Shown: positions 23,548-31,361 of the stretch, in pieces
Numbering within the stretch: position 1 is the first letter of the stretch
Layout of the letters: the number at the start of each line of letters is the position of its first letter
NCBI RefSeq assembly: GCF_022024115.1
Contig: NZ_CP091792.1
Location: 2,108,001-2,172,000, forward strand
DNA length: 64,000 nucleotides
From: Prevotella communis
Lineage (GTDB): Bacteria > Bacteroidota > Bacteroidia > Bacteroidales > Bacteroidaceae
Direction: 5' to 3'
Notes under the pieces: generated by a model
The model's database searches: none
Told to the model about the DNA's origin: nothing
What the model saw: only the letters and a program-made list of their open reading frames with translations
Position numbers and translations under genes: made by a program

Positions 23548-25289
23548 CTATGAACTCAATAAAACTTCTATACATTGACCTCTTCTGTGGCGCAGGTGGC
23601 ACATCTACAGGCGTGGAGTTTGCACGCCTCAATGGTGAGAAATGTGCGCGAGTTATAGCCTGCGTCAATCATGATCCAAACGCTATCCTCTCACATCAGG
23701 CCAACCATCCTGACACCATGCACTTCACAGAGGACATCCGTACACTCGAACTCTCTGGACTCGTAGAACATCTGCAGAAGAAGAAGCTGCAATATCCTGA
23801 CGCTCACGTCGTACTCTGGGCAAGTCTTGAATGTACCAACTTCTCCAAGGCCAAAGGTGGCCAGCCTCGCGACGCTGACTCTCGCACTCTGGCCGAACAC
23901 CTCTTCCGCTACATCGAAGCCATCGACCCCGACTATATTCAGATAGAGAATGTTGAAGAGTTTATGTGTTGGGGAGAACTCGACGAGAACGGCCATCCTA
24001 TCTCGAAAGACCAAGGCAGCAGTTATATGCGCTGGGTGCGCAACGTGCGCGCCTATGGCTATGACTTCGACTGGCGCATCCTCAACGCTGCAGACTATGG
24101 CGCTTACACTTCTCGCCGTCGTTTCTTCGGTCAGTTCGCGCGCAAGGGTTTTCCTATCGCTTTCCCTGAACAGACCTACGCTAAGAATGGCGACGGCTCA
24201 GTATGTAGCGATGGTATCGCTACGAAATCGCTCTTCCCCAATCAGTACAAGAAATGGAAGCCTGTTCGCGAAGTTCTCGACTTCTCCGACGAAGGTGAGT
24301 CTATCTTCATGCGCAAGAAGCCGCTCGTGGAAAAGACGCTGGAGCGTATCTATGCAGGACTCATAAAATTCGTGGCTGGTGGCAAGGATGCTTTCATCGT
24401 CAAATACAACTCCATGAACAGGGGTGGCCATTATGTCGCTCCCTCTGTTGACGAGCCGTGTCCTACCGTCGCCTGTCAGAACCGTCTCGGAATGGCACAG
24501 GTGCATTTCCTCTCAAAGTATTACGGTGGCAAAGACCACAACGAATCTCTGGAGGAACCTGCTGGAACAGTCACCACCAAAGACCATCATGCTTTCGTCA
24601 CTGCCTACTATGGCAACGGCTTCAACTCTTCCATCGAAGAGCCGTGTCCTACCATCACGACGAAAGACCGTATCTCAAAGGTCACGACGTGCTTCCTCGA
24701 TAATCAGTATGGCAACGGCACTCCGTCATCTGCCGACTCGCCCTGTCCGACCATACCAACGAATCCCAAGCAGGCACTCGTAGAGGTAAAGCCGTGGGTA
24801 ATGAACACCAACTTCCATAACGTAGGCAGCTCTGTAGAGGAACCGGCACAGGTAATCACGGCCAATCGCAAGTGGCATTACCTAATGAATCCTCAGTTTA
24901 TGTCGAAGGGTGGCTCCGTCGATGACCCTTGCTTCACGCTCATTGCACGCATGGATAAGATGCCGCCGTATCTCGTACAAGCCACCGTTCCTGATGGTTC
25001 TCCATCGGGAAAGCCTGCTCTCGCTATCGCCGTCTATGAGTCCGACTCAGAAATGACCAAGCGCATAAAGGAGTTTATGGCCCTCTATGGCATCATCGAC
25101 ATCAAAATGAGGATGCTCAAAATCCCTGAACTCAAAAAGATCATGGGCTTCCCCGAAGATTATGTCCTCGTCGGCACTCAGGCAGAACAGAAGAAATTCA
25201 TCGGCAATGCCGTCGAAGTAAACATGTCTCGCGTCCTCTGCGAAGCACTCTGTCAGAAACTCTCTAAACAAAATCTCATAGCATCATGA
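23544..25289 (+). CDS. C5 cytosine DNA methyltransferase, atypical
   Basis: A 581-residue protein. Motif I is DLFCGAGGTSTG (residues 12-23), motif IV has catalytic Cys97 in ASLECTNFSKAKGG in place of the usual PCQ, motif VI is ENV (135-137), motif VIII SRRRFFGQF, and motif X near FIGNAVEVN. Between VIII and X there are about five diverged copies of a roughly 45-residue unit with the core SxEEPCPTITTKD, filling the target-recognition region. It would methylate cytosines in phage DNA, protecting it from host restriction. No partner endonuclease is seen. Confidence 0.88.
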   Translation: MTMNSIKLLYIDLFCGAGGTSTGVEFARLNGEKCARVIACVNHDPNAILSHQANHPDTMHFTEDIRTLELSGLVEHLQKKKLQYPDAHVVLWASLECTNFSKAKGGQPRDADSRTLAEHLFRYIEAIDPDYIQIENVEEFMCWGELDENGHPISKDQGSSYMRWVRNVRAYGYDFDWRILNAADYGAYTSRRRFFGQFARKGFPIAFPEQTYAKNGDGSVCSDGIATKSLFPNQYKKWKPVREVLDFSDEGESIFMRKKPLVEKTLERIYAGLIKFVAGGKDAFIVKYNSMNRGGHYVAPSVDEPCPTVACQNRLGMAQVHFLSKYYGGKDHNESLEEPAGTVTTKDHHAFVTAYYGNGFNSSIEEPCPTITTKDRISKVTTCFLDNQYGNGTPSSADSPCPTIPTNPKQALVEVKPWVMNTNFHNVGSSVEEPAQVITANRKWHYLMNPQFMSKGGSVDDPCFTLIARMDKMPPYLVQATVPDGSPSGKPALAIAVYESDSEMTKRIKEFMALYGIIDIKMRMLKIPELKKIMGFPEDYVLVGTQAEQKKFIGNAVEVNMSRVLCEALCQKLSKQNLIAS

Positions 25290-25603
25290 AAAAGAAATTC
25301 CAAATGTGTGTCCTCATTTCACTCTATGGGGACAACAAGCTACAGCGACTTCGTGAGCACGTCTTCTCAGACCCTCACTTTGTAGGATTCAACTACTATC
25401 AGTGTTATCGTGTGTTCTTCGTTTTTGACGAAGATGAAGATTATGTCGGCTTCTTTGAGACGCTGAAATTCAAACTCTCTATGGGAAGCAAATCGGCAAC
25501 CGTCACCCTTCTCGCATTGGTGAAGGAAGAGAATCAGAACTTCTGCTTCAATCTCGCCTACTCTGAGTATTTGCAAGACAAATCATTGTTCCCTGGAACT
25601 TAG
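25286..25603 (+). CDS. Hypothetical protein
   Basis: A 105-residue protein joined to the methylase by an ATGA overlap. It has alternating hydrophobic and acidic stretches (CYRVFFVFDEDEDYVGFFE) that read as a small alpha/beta domain. No family was recognised. Confidence 0.5.
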   Translation: MKKKFQMCVLISLYGDNKLQRLREHVFSDPHFVGFNYYQCYRVFFVFDEDEDYVGFFETLKFKLSMGSKSATVTLLALVKEENQNFCFNLAYSEYLQDKSLFPGT

Positions 25604-25626
25604 GACTATAAAACTTCTGTGTAATC

Positions 25627-26049
25627 ATGAAAAATCAAGTAGAACAATTCAAAGCCGAGATTGAAAAGGTAAAACTTATCATTCAAAGCAACAGAGCGCA
25701 AGGCGCTTTCGCAGAAGGCTATCTTATCGGACAGGAAAGTGTTTTAGAGCACTTCGATAGATTTGTGAAATCCATCCAAGAAGAACCTGTAAGCGAGGAC
25801 TTGGATGTTATAGCAAGAGAGTACGCAGGTATTCCGTGCGATGCTCCGAAGGATTTGACATACTGCGTTCATGACAAAAAGGCAAAGTATGACGCTGTGC
25901 TATTTGGTGCTCAATGGCAGAAGCAGCAGATGATAAAAAATGCTTTTCCAGCCGAGATTGGTAAGCAGCGTTCAGATTATAAGTGTGTACTTCATGGGAA
26001 TTTCTTTAAACATAATGCAGGCGACAAAGTAAAACTGATAATCATTTAA
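25627..26049 (+). CDS. Hypothetical protein
   Basis: A 140-residue protein. The first half is helical, and FGAQWQKQQMIKNAFPAEIG resembles a short segment common in Bacteroidales phage proteins. No activity can be proposed. Its A/T content is higher than that of its neighbours, which may point to separate acquisition. Confidence 0.5.
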   Translation: MKNQVEQFKAEIEKVKLIIQSNRAQGAFAEGYLIGQESVLEHFDRFVKSIQEEPVSEDLDVIAREYAGIPCDAPKDLTYCVHDKKAKYDAVLFGAQWQKQQMIKNAFPAEIGKQRSDYKCVLHGNFFKHNAGDKVKLIII

Positions 26050-26060
26050 TAGTACTAACT

Positions 26061-26207
26061 ATGGCAAAAACATTGGAACAAATTAAGGCTTCTGGCCTTG
26101 CTTTGGATATTCAAGAGTTTATATCCGAGCGCCCTGATTGTAACGACATGACCGTAGAGGACTTTGTGTACTACCTGTGTGATTTTGCACAAGGAAAGGA
26201 GGTCTGA
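26061..26207 (+). CDS. 48-residue acidic hypothetical protein
   Basis: The frame starts 11 bases after the preceding stop and ends 2 bases before the next start. It is acidic (FISERPDCNDMTVEDFVYYL) and probably helical. Tight operon spacing supports it. Confidence 0.5.
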   Translation: MAKTLEQIKASGLALDIQEFISERPDCNDMTVEDFVYYLCDFAQGKEV

Positions 26208-26209
26208 TT

Positions 26210-26491
26210 ATGAATGTAGTTATCTCTAAAAACGTCTGGCTGTCATCACAATTGTCAATCGCTCGCTACTATGGCGGTTGCACAGTCGATGGCCACCAGT
26301 ACACCGTCGTCGCAGGCTCAGAAGACCTCGTGCGAAACGACTGGCTACCCATCTATCGCCGCGTCGGTCCAAAGAAGACTGCTGAACTGGCCGCTCGTGG
26401 CCTCACTCCCAAAGAGGCTAAATCCGAATGTACTGTGCGACGTGGTTCTGCCACGTCGTCTTCCGAACTCTCAATGTTTGACGAATCATGA
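26210..26491 (+). CDS. Hypothetical protein with hairpin repeat near its C-terminus
   Basis: A 93-residue protein with no recognised motif. Codons for TVRRGSATSSS coincide with a family-A hairpin (CGACGTGG/CCACGTCG at 26438-26458), so the repeat seems to have entered the end of the gene in frame. It overlaps the adenine methylase by 4 bases. Confidence 0.5.
   Translation: MNVVISKNVWLSSQLSIARYYGGCTVDGHQYTVVAGSEDLVRNDWLPIYRRVGPKKTAELAARGLTPKEAKSECTVRRGSATSSSELSMFDES
26438..26458. repeat. Family-A hairpin inside the 26210 gene
   Basis: CGACGTGG/CCACGTCG with loop TTCTG, left flank CTGTG, inside the last third of the coding sequence. Confidence 0.6.
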
Positions 26492-27294
26492 AGACTCCTA
26501 TCACTTACTATGGTGGCAAACAGCAGATGGCAAAGACCATCATCGCTATGATGCCAAAGCACAAAATCTATTGTGAGCCGTTCTTTGGTGGTGGAGCTGT
26601 CTTCTTCGCCAAAGGGCCGTCATTCCTGGAGGCTATCAACGACAAGAACGAGCTGCTTGTTACATTCTATCAGCAATGCGTCGATAACTTCGATTCGCTG
26701 CAGCACAAAATTCAGAATACGCTTCATGCTGAGTCTGAGTATATCAAGGCGAAGAGGATTTACAACAGCCCGAAGTCTCATAAGAAAATCGATATCGCTT
26801 GGGCGGTATGGATGGTGACGAATATGTCAGTGATGGCTACGCCTCGTGGTGGATGGAAACGTGACAATGGTACCGGTGGCTCTCATATTGGTGTGTCAAT
26901 GGAACGGCACCGTGCAAACTTCACAAGCCGTATCTACGACCGACTGAAATACGTCCAAATATCATGCCACGACGCACTCACTGTTATTCGCGAACGTGAC
27001 ACGCCTGAGACGTTCTTCTATCTCGACCCACCGTATATCAACTGCGACCAGAAGCATTACAATGGCTACGGAAAGGATGAATTTTTCGAACTGCTGTCTC
27101 TGCTGACAACTATTCAAGGCAAATTCATCCTTTCTAATTTCTGGTCCAACGAACTCTCTGCTTTCGTTGATCGTGAAGGATGGAACTTTCAGGTCTTCGA
27201 CAAGAAATGCATGATACCAGCACTCTGCAAGAAGCCTCGGCGTAAGCAGGAAGTGCTCGTGTATAACTTCGACATTAATCCAACATTATTCTGA
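26488..27294 (+). CDS. DNA adenine methyltransferase, D12 class (Dam-like)
   Basis: A 268-residue N6-adenine methylase. Motif X is YYGGKQQM (residues 7-14), motif I EPFFGGGAVFF, and motif IV DPPY, in the alpha-type order of Dam/DpnM. It uses S-adenosylmethionine to methylate adenine in phage DNA; the target site is not visible. With the C5 methylase it makes a two-enzyme modification set without a restriction partner. Confidence 0.92.
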   Translation: MKTPITYYGGKQQMAKTIIAMMPKHKIYCEPFFGGGAVFFAKGPSFLEAINDKNELLVTFYQQCVDNFDSLQHKIQNTLHAESEYIKAKRIYNSPKSHKKIDIAWAVWMVTNMSVMATPRGGWKRDNGTGGSHIGVSMERHRANFTSRIYDRLKYVQISCHDALTVIRERDTPETFFYLDPPYINCDQKHYNGYGKDEFFELLSLLTTIQGKFILSNFWSNELSAFVDREGWNFQVFDKKCMIPALCKKPRRKQEVLVYNFDINPTLF

Positions 27295-27295
27295 T

Positions 27296-27862
27296 ATGAA
27301 CGTACAACAACTCACTCAACAGGCTTACCAGATAGCCTGCGCTCACGGCTTCCACGACAAGCCGCTACCCAACGAGCATTTATTCATGCTCATTATCACC
27401 GAGGTCTCAGAACTGGTAGAGGCTGACCGTAAGAACCGCCATGCCGACATCACCGACTTCAAAAAGGCTATGCGTGACATCAATCCTGAAACGCATCCAT
27501 CTTACTTTATGACCTGCTTCGAGGACTGCATCAAAAACTCTGTAGAGGACGAACTGGGCGACATCGCCATCCGTATCTTCGACCTCGCTGGCTATCGTAA
27601 GTGGACGCTCGACGAACACTATGAACCTGAGTGGGGTCACGACATCACTCAGTTTGGCAAGTCTTTCACTGAGAAAGCCTACTACCTCTGCACTATCCTA
27701 TGTGGTGACATCATCGGCGACGATGGAGAACAAAAGGCAAACTGCGCGCTTGCCTACGTCATCGACTTCGCCACGCTTCTTAACGTCAATCTCTCATGGC
27801 ATATCGAACAGAAGATGCGCTATAACGCTCTTCGTCCAAAACTTCACGGCAAAAAGTATTAA
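27296..27862 (+). CDS. MazG-like nucleotide pyrophosphohydrolase
   Basis: A 188-residue all-alpha NTP-PPase-type protein. LIITEVSELVEADRKN and EDELGDIAIRIFDLAG give the EExxE...ExxD metal pattern. Such enzymes hydrolyse non-standard or alarmone nucleotides and are common in phages, where they may clean the dNTP pool. It begins 1 base after the adenine methylase stop and lies 4 bases before the radical SAM gene. Confidence 0.8.
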   Translation: MNVQQLTQQAYQIACAHGFHDKPLPNEHLFMLIITEVSELVEADRKNRHADITDFKKAMRDINPETHPSYFMTCFEDCIKNSVEDELGDIAIRIFDLAGYRKWTLDEHYEPEWGHDITQFGKSFTEKAYYLCTILCGDIIGDDGEQKANCALAYVIDFATLLNVNLSWHIEQKMRYNALRPKLHGKKY

Positions 27863-27866
27863 GATT

Positions 27867-28694
27867 ATGAACGAACCTGTCATCAACGGAAAGGCGCTCT
27901 ACACACCAAAGGGAGCCGCCAGAGAGTATGCTGCCGTTGGCTGCAATTTCTACACTGGCTGTCCGCACGACTGCCAATACTGCTACCTCAAACGTGGCGC
28001 ACCGTCAAAACAGCTCGGCGGTACCGAAGTGAAACTAAAGAAGTGCTTCAAGGATGAAGACGATGCTGTCACGCGCCTCGGCATGGAAATGGATGCTCAC
28101 CAAGTCTATCTGCAAAAGGTGGGTATCTTTCTTTCCTTCACCTCTGACCCGCTCATTCCAGAAGAGCGTCACCTCACGCTGGTCACGATTCTAATGGCTC
28201 AGCGTCGCTCCATTCCCGTAGTCTTACTAACCAAGAACGCTGACTTCATCGAAGACGATAAATTCATGTCGTGGCTCCCGACAGAAAGTGATAAGAGAAG
28301 CATGATTGCTTTCGGCTTCACGCTCACTGGACGCGACGATATGGAACCTAACGCATCGCCAAACGTAGAGCGGCAACTGGCCATGAAACACCTGCATAAT
28401 CATGGTTTCCGAACGTGGGCTTCCATAGAGCCTATCATCGACCTTGAAAGCAGCCTCGATGTCATCATGCACACGCTCGACTATTGCGACCTATACAAAG
28501 TGGGCCTCATGTCTGGCGTGAAGCGCGACTACTACAGCGACAATCTCTTACTCTGGTTCTTGGGAAAGCTGGCAACGCTTCACGACAATCATCATGTGAA
28601 GTTCTACATCAAAGACTCGTTCTGTAAGCGCATTCAGCATCCCATCGTCAATGCTATCTCAGTACCGAAGGACTATAATCTCTTTGCGCCATGA
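27867..28694 (+). CDS. Radical SAM protein of unknown substrate
   Basis: A 275-residue protein. GCPHDCQYCYLK holds the CxxxCxxC cluster (Cys32, Cys36, Cys39) that binds the 4Fe-4S cofactor, followed by a TIM-barrel-like body (GIFLSFTSDPLIPEE, VVLLTKNADF). It resembles the spore-photoproduct-lyase/Rv2578c-type branch. In this gene neighbourhood a role in repair or modification of nucleic acid is conceivable but unproven. The start at 27867 is preferred; earlier in-frame starts lie inside the MazG gene. Confidence 0.78.
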   Translation: MNEPVINGKALYTPKGAAREYAAVGCNFYTGCPHDCQYCYLKRGAPSKQLGGTEVKLKKCFKDEDDAVTRLGMEMDAHQVYLQKVGIFLSFTSDPLIPEERHLTLVTILMAQRRSIPVVLLTKNADFIEDDKFMSWLPTESDKRSMIAFGFTLTGRDDMEPNASPNVERQLAMKHLHNHGFRTWASIEPIIDLESSLDVIMHTLDYCDLYKVGLMSGVKRDYYSDNLLLWFLGKLATLHDNHHVKFYIKDSFCKRIQHPIVNAISVPKDYNLFAP

Positions 28695-29083
28695 TACAGG
28701 GATTTGAAGAACAGACCGAACCGCTCACCGAATATGAAGAGAATAAACTGCTCCCTCCTATCGTGCGTGGTCTGATGACAAAGGTAGGCAAGGAGAAAGC
28801 GGTCACGAATAGCGACATCGTGAATGGTCTCAGAAACAACCTTCACCTGTCGCTCACGGGTGCCAGGGTGCGTAAGATTATCAATCACATCCGCACACAC
28901 GACATCGTGCCGTGCCTAATTGCTACATCCAACGGCTACTATATAGCATCTACCGAACAGGAACTTCGTGAATACGAAGACTCCCTGCTCGGGCGCGAAG
29001 AGGCCATCCGTCAGGTGCGTCAGTCCATACAGCGCCAACGCATAGCGCGTTACGCGCCACAACAACCTGTGTTGTTTCCATAA
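28691..29083 (+). CDS. Hypothetical protein, possible winged helix
   Basis: A 130-residue protein. GLMTKVGKEKAVTNSDIVNGLR and LSLTGARVRKIINHIRTHDIV resemble a winged-helix DNA-binding fold, followed by NGYYIAS and a basic C-terminus. It is the last gene of the early operon, before the terminator at 29090. It might regulate the switch to late genes; that is a guess from position. Confidence 0.55.
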   Translation: MIQGFEEQTEPLTEYEENKLLPPIVRGLMTKVGKEKAVTNSDIVNGLRNNLHLSLTGARVRKIINHIRTHDIVPCLIATSNGYYIASTEQELREYEDSLLGREEAIRQVRQSIQRQRIARYAPQQPVLFP

Positions 29084-29089
29084 TAAAGC

Positions 29090-29130
29090 GAGGGTCAAGG
29101 TTCATTACGCCTTGGCCCTCTTTTTTTTTT
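29090..29130 (+). terminator. Strong intrinsic terminator of the early operon
   Basis: GAGGGTCAAGG pairs with CCTTGGCCCTC (one T-G pair) around a 9-base loop, followed by ten T residues at 29121-29130, 7 bases after the last early gene. It separates the early operon from the convergent late operon. Confidence 0.93.
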
Positions 29131-29141
29131 CAGCCACCGTG

Positions 29142-29161
29142 CCCTTCGGTTTTCCGAAGGG
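29142..29161. repeat. Family-A hairpin abutting the spanin stop codon
   Basis: CCCTTCGG/CCGAAGGG with loop TTTT, left flank CACCGTG. It fills the space between the early terminator and the spanin stop codon. Confidence 0.65.
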
Positions 29162-29632
29162 TCAGAACGGCCACTTCCAGCCCTTTATCTTCGCCACTAC
29201 AAGCAAGATAACGAGCAAAATCCCTATAACCGTTCCTCCAAGCATCATCTTCCCGTAGTCACAGCAGAAACTTTGCCATTTGGTCAGCTCTTTCTCTACA
29301 GGAACAATCACCTGAACGCTGTCAACCTTTACCACGGTATCTGTCTTCTGCTCCTGCAGCTCTTTCAGCCGTCGTTCCAGTTCTTTCGTCTGAACGAGCC
29401 AAGCCTTCTGCATACCTTCCAGCCTGATACCATACTCAGCCATAGCAGCAGAGTCCAGTTCTCGGATGATAGTCTCTTTCTCGTGAAAGATGGAGTCTAT
29501 CTGCTTCACCGAATCGGTGTGGTTGTGATACTCCTTATGCACCGTCTCTACCGGCACATACTGGGTCTTGCAACCCACCAAGCCCATAAGACCTATCAGC
29601 CCTATAAGCCACACAAAAATCATTCTCTTCAT
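29162..29632 (-). CDS. Unimolecular spanin candidate (lysis)
   Basis: A 156-residue protein. Residues 1-18 form a lipoprotein signal ending in LVGC, followed by a periplasmic coiled-coil-rich segment (residues about 50-110), and near the C-terminus a transmembrane helix (MMLGGTVIGILLVILLVVAKI). A lipid anchor at one end and a membrane helix at the other is the u-spanin layout that joins inner and outer membranes for the last lysis step. It follows holin and amidase genes. The start at 29632 was chosen because longer versions lose the signal peptide and read through the hairpin at 29646. Confidence 0.75.
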   Translation of the reverse strand: MKRMIFVWLIGLIGLMGLVGCKTQYVPVETVHKEYHNHTDSVKQIDSIFHEKETIIRELDSAAMAEYGIRLEGMQKAWLVQTKELERRLKELQEQKTDTVVKVDSVQVIVPVEKELTKWQSFCCDYGKMMLGGTVIGILLVILLVVAKIKGWKWPF

Positions 29633-29645
29633 AACTATTCTGTAT

Positions 29646-29664
29646 GTTGCGATATTATCGCAAC
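29646..29664. repeat. Family-B hairpin (GTTGCGAT/ATCGCAAC), one of about eight
   Basis: An 8-bp perfect stem with a 3-base loop lies 2 bases past the stop of the amidase gene. Relatives lie at 30158-30176, 36904-36922, 45569-45587, 45953-45971, 55359-55375, 55628-55646 and 63145-63163. Most carry TATG or TGTTG on the left and share plus-strand polarity; several overlap the 3' ends of genes. Confidence 0.65.
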
Positions 29665-29666
29665 CT

Positions 29667-30356
29667 CTAAATATGTGAATACTCAGACTTCGCATCAAAA
29701 CTCGGACACGCCTTAATCCATTCGTTAGGCTCAATCATTCCGTCACCGTTCAGGTCGGGCGACGTGTCTCTGTGCCCAATGATCTTAGCATTCGGATAGA
29801 GAACACGCAGGTTCTTCAACAGAGCCTTCAACGATGCTTTCTGGTCGCCAGTCCTCGTGTCCTTGGCTTTCAACTTCTCGTAGGCAACGCCTGGCTTGTT
29901 CTCCAAGCCACCTACATAACTCACACCGATGGAGTGCGCATTATGGTTCTTGCAATGGGCACCTACAATGTTCACGTCCCTGCCCTCATGGATGCTGCCG
30001 TCTCGGAACACCACATAGTGATAACCGATATCGGAAAAGCCACGCTTCTTGTGCGAGGCACGTATCTGAGGAATCGTGCAGTCCTGTCCTTCGGGCGTAG
30101 CCGTGCAATGGACGATAATCTCGTCTATACGGCGCTTGCTCTTCTTCGGTACTGCATGTTGCTGTGTCACAGTAACCATGAGCTTCGCCATGGTGGCAGG
30201 ACCAACCTTTCCGTCTATTGTCAGGTGATTCTCTCTCTGGAAGTCCTTGACGGCTTCTTCTGTCAACTTACCAAAGATACCGTCAGGAAGCAGGTGCAAC
30301 GCTTTCTGCACCTGCTTCACGGTCTCACCTCTTGAACCAATCTTCAATATCGTCAT
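29667..30356 (-). CDS. Endolysin: N-acetylmuramoyl-L-alanine amidase with peptidoglycan-binding domain
   Basis: A 229-residue protein. Residues 1-60 are a PG_binding_1 domain (GSRGETVKQVQKAL, then DGIFGKLTEEAVKDFQ, then DGKVGPATMAKL). Residues about 75-220 are an Amidase_2/PGRP domain with zinc ligands in IIVHCTATPEG, VGAHCKNHN and the late ACPSFD. It cuts the bond between MurNAc and L-Ala. No signal peptide is present, so release needs the holin encoded upstream at 30369. Confidence 0.93.
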   Translation of the reverse strand: MTILKIGSRGETVKQVQKALHLLPDGIFGKLTEEAVKDFQRENHLTIDGKVGPATMAKLMVTVTQQHAVPKKSKRRIDEIIVHCTATPEGQDCTIPQIRASHKKRGFSDIGYHYVVFRDGSIHEGRDVNIVGAHCKNHNAHSIGVSYVGGLENKPGVAYEKLKAKDTRTGDQKASLKALLKNLRVLYPNAKIIGHRDTSPDLNGDGMIEPNEWIKACPSFDAKSEYSHI

Positions 30357-30368
30357 AGTTCTGTCTGG

Positions 30369-30890
30369 TTAATTGTCATCTTTGTCGAGGATAGTGCGAG
30401 TAGCGGCCTTGCCGCCCTTGCCCTTACGCTCTTTCTTTTCTTCAAGCACGGAGTCTCTGTCTTTCATCTGTGCTCGTAGTAGCTCCAGCACTGTTTCCTT
30501 GTCAAGAACCTTAGCTAAGGCGGCAGATGCTTCGTCCATGCGCTTACGTGCTTTCTTGTCGGCTTTCTCCTTAACACTCCACGCCTCGACAACACACAGA
30601 ATAATACCCCAGCCAATAGTCATCAAAGGAACATAGTACGAACCTTCCATAAACATGTCCCATGCGAAGTGAATCATCGTGTCTATGCAGACACCGATAA
30701 TCAGGATTCCTTCGTAAATCAGGAACTTCGTCAGCGTTCGGCTGGCAGCATAGCTGGTATGCTCGTCACCGCGCATCTTTGCCTTGCGCCAGCCACTTAC
30801 AAAATCTACCGCCATAGCAAAGATGACAGCAATCATCGCAACGACACTCAGTATATACATCACACCGAGGCCTTCAAAAATCTCTCTCAT
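30369..30890 (-). CDS. Phage holin
   Basis: A 173-residue protein with hydrophobic helices at about residues 10-32, 52-70 and 84-102, a motif SGWRKAKMRGDEHTS typical of the Bacteroidales phage holin (phage_holin_4-like) family, and a charged cytoplasmic tail. It should form the inner-membrane lesion that frees the endolysin. It lies 12 bases upstream of the amidase gene. Confidence 0.82.
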   Translation of the reverse strand: MREIFEGLGVMYILSVVAMIAVIFAMAVDFVSGWRKAKMRGDEHTSYAASRTLTKFLIYEGILIIGVCIDTMIHFAWDMFMEGSYYVPLMTIGWGIILCVVEAWSVKEKADKKARKRMDEASAALAKVLDKETVLELLRAQMKDRDSVLEEKKERKGKGGKAATRTILDKDDN

Positions 30891-30893
30891 AGT

Positions 30894-31343
30894 CTATAAA
30901 AAACAAAAGAACAAAGTTGTCAGAATACATATCACTTCGGCCACAAACATATTCTTGTCGGCCTTTCGCTCCAAGAGGGTGTAAACCACGTAGAGCGCCC
31001 ACAGAGAAAGCCACCACGGCCTGTTGAGGGCAACGAGCAGCTGAGAACAAACACCGCACAAGGCGGCGCACACATAATGTAGGGCATCACCGTGTATGGC
31101 GGTTTTGCCCTCATCTTTCGACAGCAGGGGATTGACACCTACGCCAATCACACCTGCCATCGACAGAAAGGCAAAGAACTCAGTATTTTCACTTGCGCGC
31201 TCCAACAGAAACGGCATCAGCAACAGCCCAATGCCGACCATCACGGCTGCAAAAATCCACTTGTTCCTGTCTTTCAGCAGAAACACCATCTGTGAAATGC
31301 TGTTAGGCATGTTCACGTCAAGCCAGTTCAAAAAATCCTTCAT
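30894..31343 (-). CDS. Small multi-pass membrane protein of the lysis cassette
   Basis: A 149-residue protein with four predicted membrane helices (for example WIFAAVMVGIGLLLMPFLL and YVCAALCGVCSQLLVAL). It lies 3 bases before the holin gene. It may be a second holin or an antiholin. No family was recognised. Confidence 0.6.
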   Translation of the reverse strand: MKDFLNWLDVNMPNSISQMVFLLKDRNKWIFAAVMVGIGLLLMPFLLERASENTEFFAFLSMAGVIGVGVNPLLSKDEGKTAIHGDALHYVCAALCGVCSQLLVALNRPWWLSLWALYVVYTLLERKADKNMFVAEVICILTTLFFCFL

Positions 31344-31361
31344 AGTCGTATCGTTTTATTA

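Noticed and set aside
23544..27294. Restriction-modification system
   Set aside because: Two methylases are present but no nuclease with a restriction motif lies beside them; the genes between are small proteins without nuclease signatures.
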